The position numbers and the translations under genes were made by a program. From contig NC_079137.1 in assembly GCF_945859705.1 (NCBI RefSeq), positions 27,213,322 through 27,277,321 on the forward strand: DNA of 64,000 nucleotides, given 5' to 3'. This document shows positions 21,552 through 32,128 of this stretch, one piece after another; positions within the stretch are counted from its first letter, which is position 1, and every line of letters starts with the position of its first letter. This DNA comes from Episyrphus balteatus (lineage: Eukaryota; Arthropoda; Insecta; Diptera; Syrphidae). The notes under the pieces were generated by a model, which saw only the letters and a program-made list of their open reading frames with translations, had not been told where the DNA came from and ran no database searches.

Positions 21552-22851
21552 TAAGTCTCCGGTCGAAAATTTTGAGACTCATTTTGACGTTTCTCTTTGA
21601 TCTCCCTTCAAGCAAACAGGTCCGACCTCGGTCCGAATCCGCTCCGCCTGAGGCGGAACTGAGTCCGACTTCGGATCAGAAACTGGTCCGAAGGCGGCTC
21701 AAATTAGTATGGAAATTATAATCACCGTGAAGTCGATTGCATATGTATTGGTGTGGTGAAAATCTCCATTCCGAGAAAACGGAGCCGAAGGCGGACCTGA
21801 GCCGGAGCAGCGAAAACCTACCAGAAAGAGGAATAAGAAAGGGATGACATTTCGCATTTGCGACCAAAAAAAGAACAAGATTTATTTTTTTTTTCACTGA
21901 AACTGTTTTATTTTTTATTTTATTTTGGCAAACGAAATTTTCACAATAAATACAATATAAAATACAATACATTTTTTTTTCATTTTATTTCATTTGATGC
22001 TGCTGCTGTTGGTGTTTTTTTAGATACCCAATCGCATGTTTCACCTTCTAGATTTTTCTTCATCATTAGAGATTACATCTACAACACAAGAAGAAACAAC
22101 ATTTTAACCCAAACACTTTGAGCGATATATAAAACATACCTTTTATGTTTTCCATATTGTTTATAATTTAATAAAATTGTTTATAATTAATAAACTAACA
22201 TTATACAAACAACGACACGAGACACGACGCGACCAAACACTTCAACAAAAAATAACAAAATGACGCTTTGGCTCTTCCCTACTAACAATTTTGCTTCTAT
22301 AATGCTTTACAGAAGCAACAATTGCATCTGTAAAGCTTTATAGAACCAAAATTGTTTGTCGGGTTGTTGGCCTTGTCTTTCTTTTCCTTTTCTCATTTTT
22401 CACCACGATTCTCGTTCGACTTTGTGTTCATACACAAAAAGTTGCAAGTGTGAGTGCAAGCCCGATTTTCGCTGTCTGAGGTCGGAGTTTCTTTGTTGAA
22501 CTCAGTTTTCTTGCTTGAAGGGCTAGTTCTTTTTTTGCTGTTTTGCCTTATTTGATTTCCTGTCGCCGAGTTCGCTTCGTCCGATGTATATTATTTGAGT
22601 GTATAGTAACTTTTTTTATTTATTTAAATGTTTTAGTTGCACATAGATTTCGTTGGAGTTGTTTTTTTTTTGTATATTTTGATGCTTTTTTTGGAATGAA
22701 AATACATACAAAAACGAAAACAAAAAAAAAATAGCTCAAATTTGCGTCTTATAAAAAATACTACGTGTAGAAGCGCGCGAAGCACCGAAACGAAAATCAA
22801 AAGGAAATTCGAAGATAATTTCTGCGCCTTGTGTCTTCGTGTAGAGCAGAC
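21552..22851. mobile_element. GTCTGCTT family element, copy B, interrupted
   Basis: Sequence 21554-21603 joins to 22525-22851 once the insert at 21604-22522 is removed, giving the same order as copy C (TTTCTCTT..GATCT, TTGTTCTTTTTTTGCTG, then GAAGCGCGCGAAGCACC). Its left terminus abuts copy A directly; the right end is GTGTCTTCGTGTAGAGCAGAC. Confidence 0.6.
21604..22522. mobile_element. CCCTTCAAGCAA family TIR element, copy 1
   Basis: 919 bp. The ends CCCTTCAAGCAA and TTGCTTGAAGGG are inverted, with TCCGACCTC repeated inverted just inside each end. A 2-bp duplication CT lies at 21602-21603 and 22523-22524. The first 250 bp are about 95% identical by eye to the copy at 60546. No transposase frame; superfamily unknown. 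Confidence 0.75.
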
Positions 22852-23639
22852 TTTCTCATTGGTCAATCTCCACTGGTGAAGACTGAAGAGCCAGAACTGT
22901 CATTGTGATGTTTATTGTGACTTGGGAAGTAGCTTTCCACGCTACTACCACTTGTAGCGACAACCCGAAAATGATATAGATTTTTTTTTCAATTTGCAGT
23001 TCAATGTAGTTTCCATAAGAAAAAAAACAAAAAAGACCTCGAAAGACATTTATTTTACGAATTAATTTTATATGAACGAGTATCAATTTTATGATTGTAA
23101 AATGATAATAATATGTGTTTATATCTAAATCAGGTTTAAAATATATCAAAAAGAATAATAATTCCTATTTAATTTGTCTCCAAAAAGGGAAGCAAATCGC
23201 AGGAAAACAACAACAAATACTACAAAAAAAAAATATAGAAACTATTTTGGTTTAATTTTCTTTCAAAATTGTTGAAATTAAAAAAAATGCTTACCTACTA
23301 TTATTTGTGAAAAAGCAAAACAAATAAAAGAATAATTTAATAATAGGTGTGTTTTTTTGTTTATCTATATAGATTTTGTGCAAAAAAACGACATCGAGAT
23401 TTTTGAAATGAAAACAATTTACGTGTTAATTACAACAAAAACTTTATCTGTATAGATTTTTGAAAAATCCAGATAATTATCCAGATTTTACTTTCTCTCG
23501 ATAGAAAACAGTACTGCCAAGGTACATTACACTTATTAAATGTCAGATTCCAATAAACGACAGCTGCAGTTGACAGATATATGACAAAAAAAAATTTAAT
23601 ATTTAAAATTGAATTCAATTAGGAATAACAAACAACACA

Positions 23640-24004
23640 AATCAATGTAAGTATAAGCATATTTTTTGGAAAAAGATGAAAATTGTACGATAAACTTTGT
23701 TTTTTTTTTTAATTTAATAATTTTAGGATTCACGTGTTTGCAAGAGTGCGATATCTTCCCCAAAATTAAAGAAAAAAACCTGAAAAGGAGATGGAAAGTA
23801 AATCAATTTATTCTTACAATGAACTAGCGTATTAATCTTTTTTTCTAGGAATTATTTCACAAAAGAAGAATTCTGTGTACTATGCGCTTGGGTCTTAATC
23901 GTGTCGGTACCTTCAACCCTCACAGCCAAAATGTAATGTCAAATGCTCTTGGAATGCGCGCTCGTTTGCGAAAACGTCTATTCTTAGACGATCAACATGA
24001 ATAA
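23640..24004 (+). pseudogene. Exon-like unit of unknown gene inside the Pack-type element
   Basis: I do not recognise the gene. Visible are a GTAAGT donor at about 23647, a pyrimidine-rich acceptor TTTAG at about 23728, a second exon-like block ending GGAAAG/TAAATC near 23800, another TTTCTAG acceptor near 23850, then a block reading KELFHKRRILCTMRLGLNRV and NALGMRARLRKRLFLDDQHE to a TAA at 24002-24004, followed by AATAAATT. The basic, methionine-containing tail and ordinary codon use suggest a captured small host gene, but frames of the blocks do not join without a stop. It could also be element-derived. Confidence 0.35.
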
Positions 24005-25194
24005 ATGATAACAAAGCTCTTGTTGTTAATAAATTGCATCGTTAGAATGCCCACCACAAAAACAGTCTCTTACATTTTTAAAATGATACACGTCATGTAT
24101 GCGTGCGCTGCGAAGAAAAGCAAATACAAACATACCTCCCGACAAATATTCCCCCAGGAAACACTTTTCATCCCAAACAGCAGACAGCAACAAGCAAGAC
24201 AATCCTAACATTGCATTATGCAGCTCATTCAACACCCAAAAATCCTTCAGCTCCCGTTGATGAAAAACCATTTTATAAGAGATCGCTTCACTGCGTTCAA
24301 ACTTGGACGACACGTGCATGATAAGTGAAGTGTGGAAACAAATGGCATGTTGAAAGTGGTAATTGTTTCAGAGCATCATTTAGCTCCCCAATTGGTTGCA
24401 GGTAATATTTTTATTGATTCTCCTTTTTTGGTTCGATATATTCCTTATGTACTCTGCCTGCATTGATGTCGTTTTGTTTCTGTAGGACATGTCTTCTACA
24501 AATGGGTCTAAAGCCCCCATCGAGCTCCCGAGAAAATCTGCATGAATCTTCTTCGCAATTGCTTTCCCCTCCTAAACAGTTATGCAGAGGGAGGAATTAA
24601 GGCAAAACACATGGATTCCCAACCCAACTTAACCAACCCTACAACTGGACATCCGGGTCTGAACAACTCGAGTACGGCAGACTTTTTAAACTAAGTTTAT
24701 CCATGTATTATATTTGTTTATATTTTATAACTTTGTCATTATTATTTAACGTTAGACCCCCTTTGTGCCATCAAAATTTTAAATGTATCTTAGAAATAAG
24801 TTATTTTATTATTAAATTGCAAATTGCAAAATTAAAACGTAATCCGTTTTGCTTTTTCTCATTAAGATTTATCTGACAAGTTTCCAATCCGATATGAAAA
24901 TTAAATGAACAAATTTGTGCGCGCCTCACTGCATAATCTCGGAACTGCACTTTTACATCAGACTTACAAAATGTTTCCATAAAAAATTCAACACATAACT
25001 TTGTATTAGTTTTTAGAAATAAAAAACATACTCAAAGAAAGAATTACTCAGCTTTTGACAAAATTTACCTATATATTTATTTAACATTTTTGTTTCATGT
25101 TTTTTTTTTTTTCATAAGTAGGTAGGTACCTACTCAGTAAATACTCTTTTACTAATTTTCATTATCATACATACACAAAACAAAAAAAAAACAA
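24005..25194. other. Interior of Pack-type element, unassigned
   Basis: Possible coding remnants near 24110-24330 and 24540-24690 (for example NCFPLLNSYAEGG and MDSQPNLTNPTTG) match no family I can name. 24700-25190 is AT-rich. Confidence 0.35.
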
Positions 25195-26527
25195 TCACCG
25201 ATGCCGAGGGCACTTCGGTATTCCATAAATCAAGGCGACCACTGCCGTCGACAGAAGCGAACAAGGCGGGATGAATTGGAGACCATAACATAATTTGAAT
25301 TTTCTTCAAATGAATATAATGGTTTAGTGTCCTACAAGTAAATACAAAAAATGTAATACATATTGGTCGTTATAGTAGATATTAAATTTCACCTTAAGAC
25401 TCCATAACTTTATTGTCCAATCAATGGACGATGTAGGAAACAAATCACCAAAATCTGTTGTAGATTGATTTGGATGAGTTGATATTCCCGTCACTGGACC
25501 CAAATGTTTCTCATAGACTTCAGACACACCCGAACGTATTCCATGTCGATAAGCTTGAGTAGAAACAACAATTTATTTATAAGCAAATGAAAAATCACAA
25601 CAAACTTTTACCATAATAAACATTGCCATCTTCACTACCCATAACCAGATTGTTAATCTCATTCGATGGAAAGGACATGCAACTGATAGCAATTGGGTTC
25701 GATTGCCGTGGCTGCAATTCCAGTGTATCTCCATGACCAAAGCTTGCCATCGGATGAGATCGATAACACATTGTCTGCATTCTGTGTGCCAACCATTTGC
25801 AAACAATACACTGGATGCGTATGTGCAGTTGCACTTAGAGGTGCTCTGCTGGTTTAGCAAAGCATGTTGACATAACGGCACTTTGACAATGGAATACATC
25901 TTCGGGTGTTTGTTTTTTATATTTTGTGTTCCAGACCATTACAACACCATCTGGTTCATTGTGACTCTCCTTAAAAAATTTAGTGGGTTTTAGATAGAAT
26001 CGTAGAAAAAAATACAAATGCAAACCTCATGATTGTGATATGAAACAACAACAAGTTCAGGAAAATGTGTTGGCCAATCCATTGAAGTGACGCATCGATT
26101 CTTAGACCATCGGTCTTCGTGGAAATCTCGATTCAATGACAACCTAGCATGTGTCCTCTCATCGTTTGACTCCTATCACCACCTCCAATGTATTCGGTGT
26201 AGATGTCGACATTCTCAGATAGAGCCCTTTCGAAGACACGTCCAGCGGGTAAAACAAACCTTTGAAAGTCCGCCGACAAGATGATCATCTGTTTTTGTTC
26301 TTCCGATAGTTCCTTAACTGAAAGCACAAATGTTAAATTAATGTAAAGAGAGGAGAGAAAAAATTCACTTACTTTATTTTTCTCTTCAGGTTCTTTTTTG
26401 TGTTCAAGTGGTGTTATGGCTGATGCAACTTCCTTCATAGTGGGCAAACCATGTGGTAGAATTCCTGGTGGTAGTTTGGAATGGAACCCATTGTCGATGT
26501 GTGGCAGCGTAATGTAAGCATAGGTAA
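25195..26527 (-). pseudogene. sw: Cytoplasmic dynein intermediate chain fragment (short wing), captured and broken
   Basis: Read on the minus strand it begins GFHSKLPPGILPHGLPTMKE and SAITPLEHKKEPEEKNK, then ELSEEQKQMIILSADFQRFV, RALSENVDIYTEYIGGGD, RWSKNRCVTSMDWPTHFPEL, NEPDGVVMVWNTKYKKQTPE, CQSAVMSTCFAK, HTHPVYCLQMVGTQN, NEINNLVMGSEDGNVYY, YEKHLGPVTGIST, SSIDWTIKLWSLK and ends DTKPLYSFEENSNYV, PALFASVDGSGRLDLWN. This is the middle-to-C-terminal WD40 region of the dynein intermediate chain. Four GT-AG introns (about 55-65 bp each; for example 25331-25394 and 25967-26025) are retained, so it was copied as DNA, not as mRNA. Lesions: a frameshift after GGD, an in-frame loss of about 30 residues after CFAK, a frameshift plus deletion between WSW and DTLEL, and a shift in NYVM-WSP. 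Both protein ends are absent. It cannot make a functional protein. Confidence 0.88.
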
Positions 26528-27700
26528 AACAGGAACAATTCTACGATTTTTTTTGTTTGTTTTTTTTTTTCTCTCATTTTGTTTAGAGCTTTGTTTTATT
26601 AAATTTTAATTTTTTAAATAAAAAAGCAAAAGCAAACTTTTTGACAGACAGTTGTCAAAGTAAATGTTCAGTGCTGCCAAATTTTAACACGGATTCCAAA
26701 AATCTCGATGTCGTTTTTTTGCACAAAATCTATATAGATAAACAAAAAAACACACCTAATGTCTATATTTTTTATAGGGTAAAGGCACCAGTATCCGGAC
26801 AGTGTTAGTATCCGGACACTTTGTGATTTTTTTGCGATTAATAGGTAAATCATCCTAATAAGTTCGAATAAAAGCACAAATATACTTTCTCTGATGTATT
26901 TCACATATAAATGCAAAGTTTCAAGCAGATAACCTGAATGGTTTAAGAGATATACTTCAGTTAAGTGATCGACATCAGGGGTGAGGTTTTGAAAATGATT
27001 TTGTGTAAGAAAAAAATAGGGGAAGCATTTGCAAAAACTAAGAAAATTGAGACCTGTTTATTGATTTTATTATAAAAGGAAATTGTTAGTTTTGAGTAAA
27101 TATGATACATTTTGATAATTTATTAATAAAATAGTAAAAAAGTTTTTTTTAAATTATATTTTTTAGTGTCCGGATACTAAAACTAAAATTTAAGACTTTT
27201 TTTAGTTCCCGGACACAGTGTCCGGATACTGAAAATATGAGGGAAAAGGAAAAATCGCTTTTTTAGGCTCTAAAATTGTAGTTTGGAACATATTTTGGGT
27301 TTGAATGCAAGAGAATTGCATTTTTCTTTCAATGTTTCAGTATTCGGACAGGGTTTCTTTAGTTAAAATATGTGTGTCCGGATACTGAAAAACTGGATTC
27401 AGTTTCCGGACACCCTTGTTTTTAATGTTATTTTAAGTGTTTTTGTACTTTTAAACTTGCTATCTTATAATGAATGAATTCAAAAAACATATCACAGACC
27501 ATAGAGGATACAAGGATTTATATAAATCCAATTCTAGCTTTGAGAGAAGCTGAAAACATTAGTAGGCAAGGAATAGCAGTTTTTAGACAAGAAAGCATTT
27601 TAAAATGGTTTGAATAGCTCTAAAATTATTTGAAAAGTGTTGGCCAGGAACATATTTCCATTTATGACTCGAGTATGATATTAAATGGCGATGAAACCAG

Positions 27701-27831
27701 GGGTCGAATCACAGCACACGATTACGATCATACGTTAATGTTTTGACTATTTCTGTCTCTATTTAATTAGTAGAAAAAGAGAGGGACACATAGCTCCCAT
27801 ACGTTAACGAGCATGTGCCGTAATTCGACCC
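27701..27831. mobile_element. MITE GGGTCGAAT with CAG duplication
   Basis: 131 bp, ends GGGTCGAATCACAGCACA and TGTGCCGTAATTCGACCC, CAG at 27698-27700 and 27832-27834; related ends and the same duplication as 6775-7490. Confidence 0.7.
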
Positions 27832-29122
27832 CAGATTTTGTCTCTACCCAAATACTAGCAAAATTATATCACGGAAAAAAACATAACTTCTGGTATATTT
27901 AATCATAATATAGTTAAATATATTAGAAATTAGTAAAATGTACCAGAAATAAAGTTAAATATACCAGAAGTAAAGTATCCCTTCGTTATTTTCTCTGTAT
28001 AGCCTCCTTAGGCTACATAAATACTTATCAGACCACTACTGGATGAGGAGCGAAACCTTTTTTGATTATGATGCAAACTGCGGACACAAACGCTTGCTTG
28101 ATGACAAAGTGGAACATCCTGTGAAGGACATAAGTCACATTTAACACTAAAGTTGAGTGAATTTTGTTCCAAAAATCTAGTTATTTTGTACGCATTGCCA
28201 CCGAAGACAACCCACATCATCCTGTCGGCTGACGTTAGTGTCTTTAAATCCCCCTAATCTGATTGGGAGATAACAGTTCATGATTAGGGTGCAAAAAATG
28301 TAGGCCAAGCACTTCCAAACTGAATTTTTCACCACTTTTAAATGAAGCAAAAATGAAAAATATGGATATGGTGGTAACAATGTGATGTTATTGAGAAATG
28401 AGGACCCCTTCAGTAATTATGAATTCTGGAAATATTCGTTCCGTGCTTCAATCTATCTCCAAGCCTACCAATTTTGACAATTCCTTCGATTCCGAACGAA
28501 GTTTCAATTTCATGCCAAGAACATCGTTTTAACATAAACGTACCTAAGTCCTTATTTATAATTGTTTTAACGAAAAGTTTGCCACGAAAAGTGGATTGTT
28601 ACCCTTATTATAAGAACAATTTTTCGTTTGTTTTGTAGGTACCCAATGAAAAAAGTATTTTTTTTTAAATGAAATGAATTATTATTAATTCTTTTAACAA
28701 ATATATGCTGTTAGTGTGTCCTTTTTGTTAATTGATTAGTGATAACTTTTATTAAAAACAATTTTAACCTTAAAAAGTACCTACCAAACAGTTTTTTTTC
28801 AACAATTCATTTTTTTAATAAACTTTTTTGTATATTAAAGTTATATGTTCATATTTTTTTCAAAAACAAAAGATGTTTTATTTCATAAAAACGAAAAAAG
28901 AACCATAAATTCATATAAAACTATCGTGTCCGGATACTAAAATAAATTTGTCCGGAAACTAAATTTTGCGTCCGGACACTAGTGCAAATCGAACTTTTTT
29001 TATTATTTTTATTTTTAAATACTAAAATGTTTTATTAAAAATTTATGTGAATGTAACATTATTACAAAAATGCCAAACTTTAAGAAACTACCAAAATATT
29101 TGCTATAGCTTGAAAAACAATA

Positions 29123-29630
29123 GGGGTATTCACGATCTGGTGCAACAGGCCTAGTAAAAGTGTAAAATTTTATTTTTTTACAATAGATCGTGAACGCACC
29201 TCTTCTTATCTATAGTAAATATTGAATGGAATCCATGATATGATTTATATCAGCTTCACTCTTTTTTTTTACGGAGTTGTCTTTCCACCGATGCTTCTTC
29301 TTTTTTTTCAATTCTTTTATAATTTCATTCTTTGTTGTGTTCGGGTTAATTTATTTTCACAAATTACATCAAAAGAAACAAAATAAAAAAGAATAAGAAT
29401 AAAAAAGATAAATTGTTCATCATTGACGACACGCGACGGCGAGCTGCTATCTGTCAAAAAAAATTTACACCATTGTATTTTTATTTTGCAATAGGGTTAG
29501 GGTATAGCAAAAGTGCAAGACCATTGTAAAATTTCAATCCATATATTTTGTTGTTGTAGTGTTGTAAGATTTTACACTTTTGCACTTTTGCAATGATACA
29601 AGACCAGTTGCATCGGATCGTGAATACCCC
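29123..29630. mobile_element. MITE GGGGTATTCACGATC with TA duplication
   Basis: 508 bp, ends GGGGTATTCACGATC and GATCGTGAATACCCC, inner TGGTGCAAC versus GTTGCATCG; TA at 29121-29122 and 29631-29632. Pyrimidine-rich and purine-rich halves; no coding content. Confidence 0.75.
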
Positions 29631-29725
29631 TAATAAAACTATTCGACGTCAAAGTTCAAAAGTACCTTAACTGTGCCTTTACCCTAGTATTTTTTGTTGT
29701 TTTCAGGCGATTCGCTATTAAAGTT

Positions 29726-31130
29726 CAGATTTTTTTTCTAGAAAACTGTACGGTGAATTTTTTAAAAATATCATGACATATACAGAAAATATTTGTCTAT
29801 TGAATTATGTTAAGAGTAATTTCAATATTCCAATCCAGAAACAAATAATAGTCAATTTTCTCCAATATGCCGATGTCGTATGTTAAGTTTTCACAGAAAC
29901 TTTTTGTTAACCAAACACATACGACAAATTGATGACACATACGACAAAAATAAGCAAAGTTTTATTCGACACTTGTCTACGACATATGTCGTATATACGA
30001 CAAATAGATGTCAAATTCAATGCGAAAAACAAATAACTAACGTTAATTTATTAACTTTTTAAAATCACATTGGCTATTGGTAATAACCCGAGTTTAGCAA
30101 AACTCGATTTTAACAAAAACATCAATGGTAAAATAACATACCTACATCTAACTTCTAAGCAATTGGTTTAGAAGCAGTTAACCTATAAAATTATAGAACT
30201 TTTTTAATTTGGAAGTGAGATGTATGTATGTATGTTTTATTTTTTGTTAAAATCGAGGTTTCGCTAAATTCGTGTAGGTATATTACTATGAGTTGTTGAC
30301 TTCACAACAAAATTCTTTCCCAAAGAAAAAATCACATAAATAGAAAAAAAAATGATAGGCGAAGCTTTTCGACCCGTGTGAACGTAAGTCGCAGGCGACT
30401 AAAGTGACAATCCTAATAGAAAAATCCTAGTCAACCTACATATCATGCGGCTAAAATCGACTCGTGAAAAGTCGGCCTTATGCTAAATTAATAAAATCAT
30501 AAAACCACTATTTTATGCATTTTGTATGCATAAAATAGAGCATAAAGCTCCTCGGATAAACTTGGCGCAGGTCGACTCGTCCGACCTGCTCGACATCTTG
30601 ATTGCAACTGAAATTACACTCGTCAGTCGTCAATTCGTCAGTGTATTTCCTTATGGGACAAACGACAAACATTTACTGAAATTCCAGTAAAATATTGTTG
30701 TATGTGTCGCAAAAACAGCACATGCGACAATTATTTACCGAACGAAGAAAAACACAGATTTTTATGAAAAAATTGTAGTATGTGATAATTTTTGTCGTAT
30801 GTGCACGTTTTCGGTGCACTTACGACAAAAAGCTACTGAAAATATTTGTAAACCTACACATACGACAAAATGCATAGCAATTATCTCGGAAACGGATACA
30901 GATACCTATCAAAAAAAATGATTTCACAGAATGAAGGAGAAAAAATCAATTAGCAAAACTGCATTCAAATCTCAAAACCTCAATTTTGCACATACGACAA
31001 TATTTTATGCGACGATATGTAATTAGAGCCAGATTTGTCAAATTAGAAAGTTCACAAACAAGGGCGTGGCTCTTTGTGTGGTTATTTTTTTAATTTGCTT
31101 TAGAAAAATTTTTCATAAAATATTCTTTGA
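29726..31130. repeat. Region with dispersed ACATACGACAAA motifs
   Basis: About a dozen copies of CATACGACAAA, some as TTTGTCGTATG, occur at 29874-30010 and 30655-31015. The clustering in two zones about 650 bp apart looks like the subterminal repeats of another transposon, but the ends were not found. No gene. Confidence 0.45.
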
Positions 31131-31590
31131 GTAAGAATTACTGAACTACTTTTTTAAGATAAATGTCTGAACACACTACCAGAGATATCTCTGATCTGAA
31201 CGCACCTTTAAGAAATAAGAATCTACCTGTCTTCTGAACACATCCCTTGGAATTTCCCTTGAATGCTGAATATCTCAAAAATATCCTACTGGAGGAGAAA
31301 TATACATCGCCACCTCTTGGAAAGGAAATTTCTACAAGCAAAAGACGAGAAATTTCCCAGTAATTCTAGATCTTGGAAATACGGGTATAAATAGATGGCG
31401 CGGACACAGTTTAGATATGAAAGTGACAGTAAATAAAGTGATTTAAATAGTGTGTTTATTTGAGCGAATAATAAAAGTAAATTGAATTGAAATAAAGTGT
31501 GTGTATATTTGAACGGAAAGTAAAAGTGGAAATTAAATAAATTAATATGCTTATGAACATTCGTACAGTCATAAATAATTTGTTATTACA
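31131..31590 (+). promoter_or_regulatory. Possible LTR fragment with TATA box
   Basis: TATAAATAGATGGCGCGG at 31385-31402 is a strong TATA box context and is followed by AGTAAATAAAG-rich sequence with polyadenylation-like AATAAA. The start (ACTGAACTACTTTT, then AAGATAAATG and GAACACACTACC at 31140-31180) recurs at 34086-34127 inside the hAT element. Together this suggests a dispersed promoter-bearing repeat such as a solo LTR. Ends and target duplication are unresolved. Confidence 0.35.
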
Positions 31591-31770
31591 CCTCTTTATC
31601 ATCTTCATCGTCGTCGAGTGTTAAAGATGATATTTTTGTAGTTAATTTTTTATTCACATATACAGAGATATGAAACTTCAAACTTAAAATAATTGTGTTT
31701 GGCTTTTTTTCGGCGTTCGGGATCTCAGAGTTCTTCTAGATTACCAATTAAAAACGACATTAATTAAACG
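31591..31770. repeat. Dispersed repeat shared with 37035-38010
   Basis: ACTTCAAACT, TGGCGTTCGGGATC and AATTAAAAACGACAT occur in the same order here and at 37835-37995. The second copy is split by the MITE at 37093-37831. Confidence 0.5.
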
Positions 31771-32128
31771 AGATTATAAAGGCCAATCAAATATTTTAAA
31801 TAGGTTTCTTAGTAATCAATCTTTGCTTAAGTTTAGAGATGTGTTTCGGAATATTATCATGCTGAAAAGTAATGCAATTCCTTTTTTTTAATATTTTTTT
31901 TTTTTTAATTTTAAGGAGGCCCTTTCATTGATGTTGTTGTAAGTGAGTAACTGTAAGTACATAACAGTTTGTGACATTTATGATAAGATTACCAATGTTA
32001 AAAACAAGCCATTATTTTTTTAAAATTACATTTTTTTTTTTTTAATTTTCAAGTCTTATTGAAGAGAAAACATAGGTACATACATACATGAAAATAAAGA
32101 TTAAATTAATTAGGGTGATACTTAATTA
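31771..32128. other. 3' flank of cathepsin L gene
   Basis: AT-rich; presumably contains the 3' UTR of the minus-strand gene. No canonical AATAAA was seen within the first 50 nt past its stop. Confidence 0.35.

Larger units (their letters stand above)
23345..26757. mobile_element. Pack-type TIR element that captured host gene fragments
   Basis: 3413 bp bounded by perfect 61-bp terminal inverted repeats starting AGGTGTGTTTTTTTGTTTAT, with AAT duplicated at 23342-23344 and 26758-26760. The empty site is seen in the sister repeat near 13750. Between the TIRs there is no transposase. The right half holds an intron-containing fragment of the dynein intermediate chain gene (25195-26527, minus strand). 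The left half has an exon/intron-like unit on the plus strand (23640-24004). The perfect TIRs imply fairly recent mobility, while the captured gene is damaged. The first 14 TIR bases and the AAT duplication are shared with 3845-4302. Gene capture between TIRs resembles Pack-MULEs and other Pack-TYPE elements of plants; that analogy is inference. Confidence 0.85.
26777..29684. mobile_element. GGGTAAAGGCAC TIR element with GTCCGGATACT repeats
   Basis: 2908 bp, ends GGGTAAAGGCACCAGT and ACTGTGCCTTTACCC, TA on both sides (26775-26776, 29685-29686), with the empty site visible in copy 1 of the host repeat. At least ten copies of GTCCGGATACT/GTCCGGACAC occur in both orientations at 26791-26822, 27168-27235, 27343-27415 and 28926-28982. 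No transposase is recognisable. A short minus-strand frame at 28008-28220 has no known domain. Two further inserts lie inside (27701-27831 and 29123-29630). Confidence 0.75.
22937..29725. mobile_element. Long-TIR element, copy 2, split by two insertions
   Basis: 22937-23344 matches 13355-13760 of copy 1 almost base for base. The match then resumes for 20 bp at 26758-26776 (TCTATATTTTTTATA) and again from 29685 (GTATTTTTTGTTGTTTTCAG). The gaps are exactly the elements 23345-26757 (AAT duplication) and 26777-29684 (TA duplication). Copy 1 therefore supplies the empty sites for both insertions. Confidence 0.8.

Noticed and set aside
13352..23149. A 67-97 residue open frame starting MIYFKPDLDINTYYYH present three times
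   Set aside because: The frame lies in the arms of a TIR repeat; its conservation is explained by repeat identity, and the downstream ends differ.
25195..26527. Possibility that this is the functional short wing gene
   Set aside because: Frameshifts, an in-frame deletion of about 30 residues and absence of both protein ends, with TIRs on either side, indicate a captured fragment.
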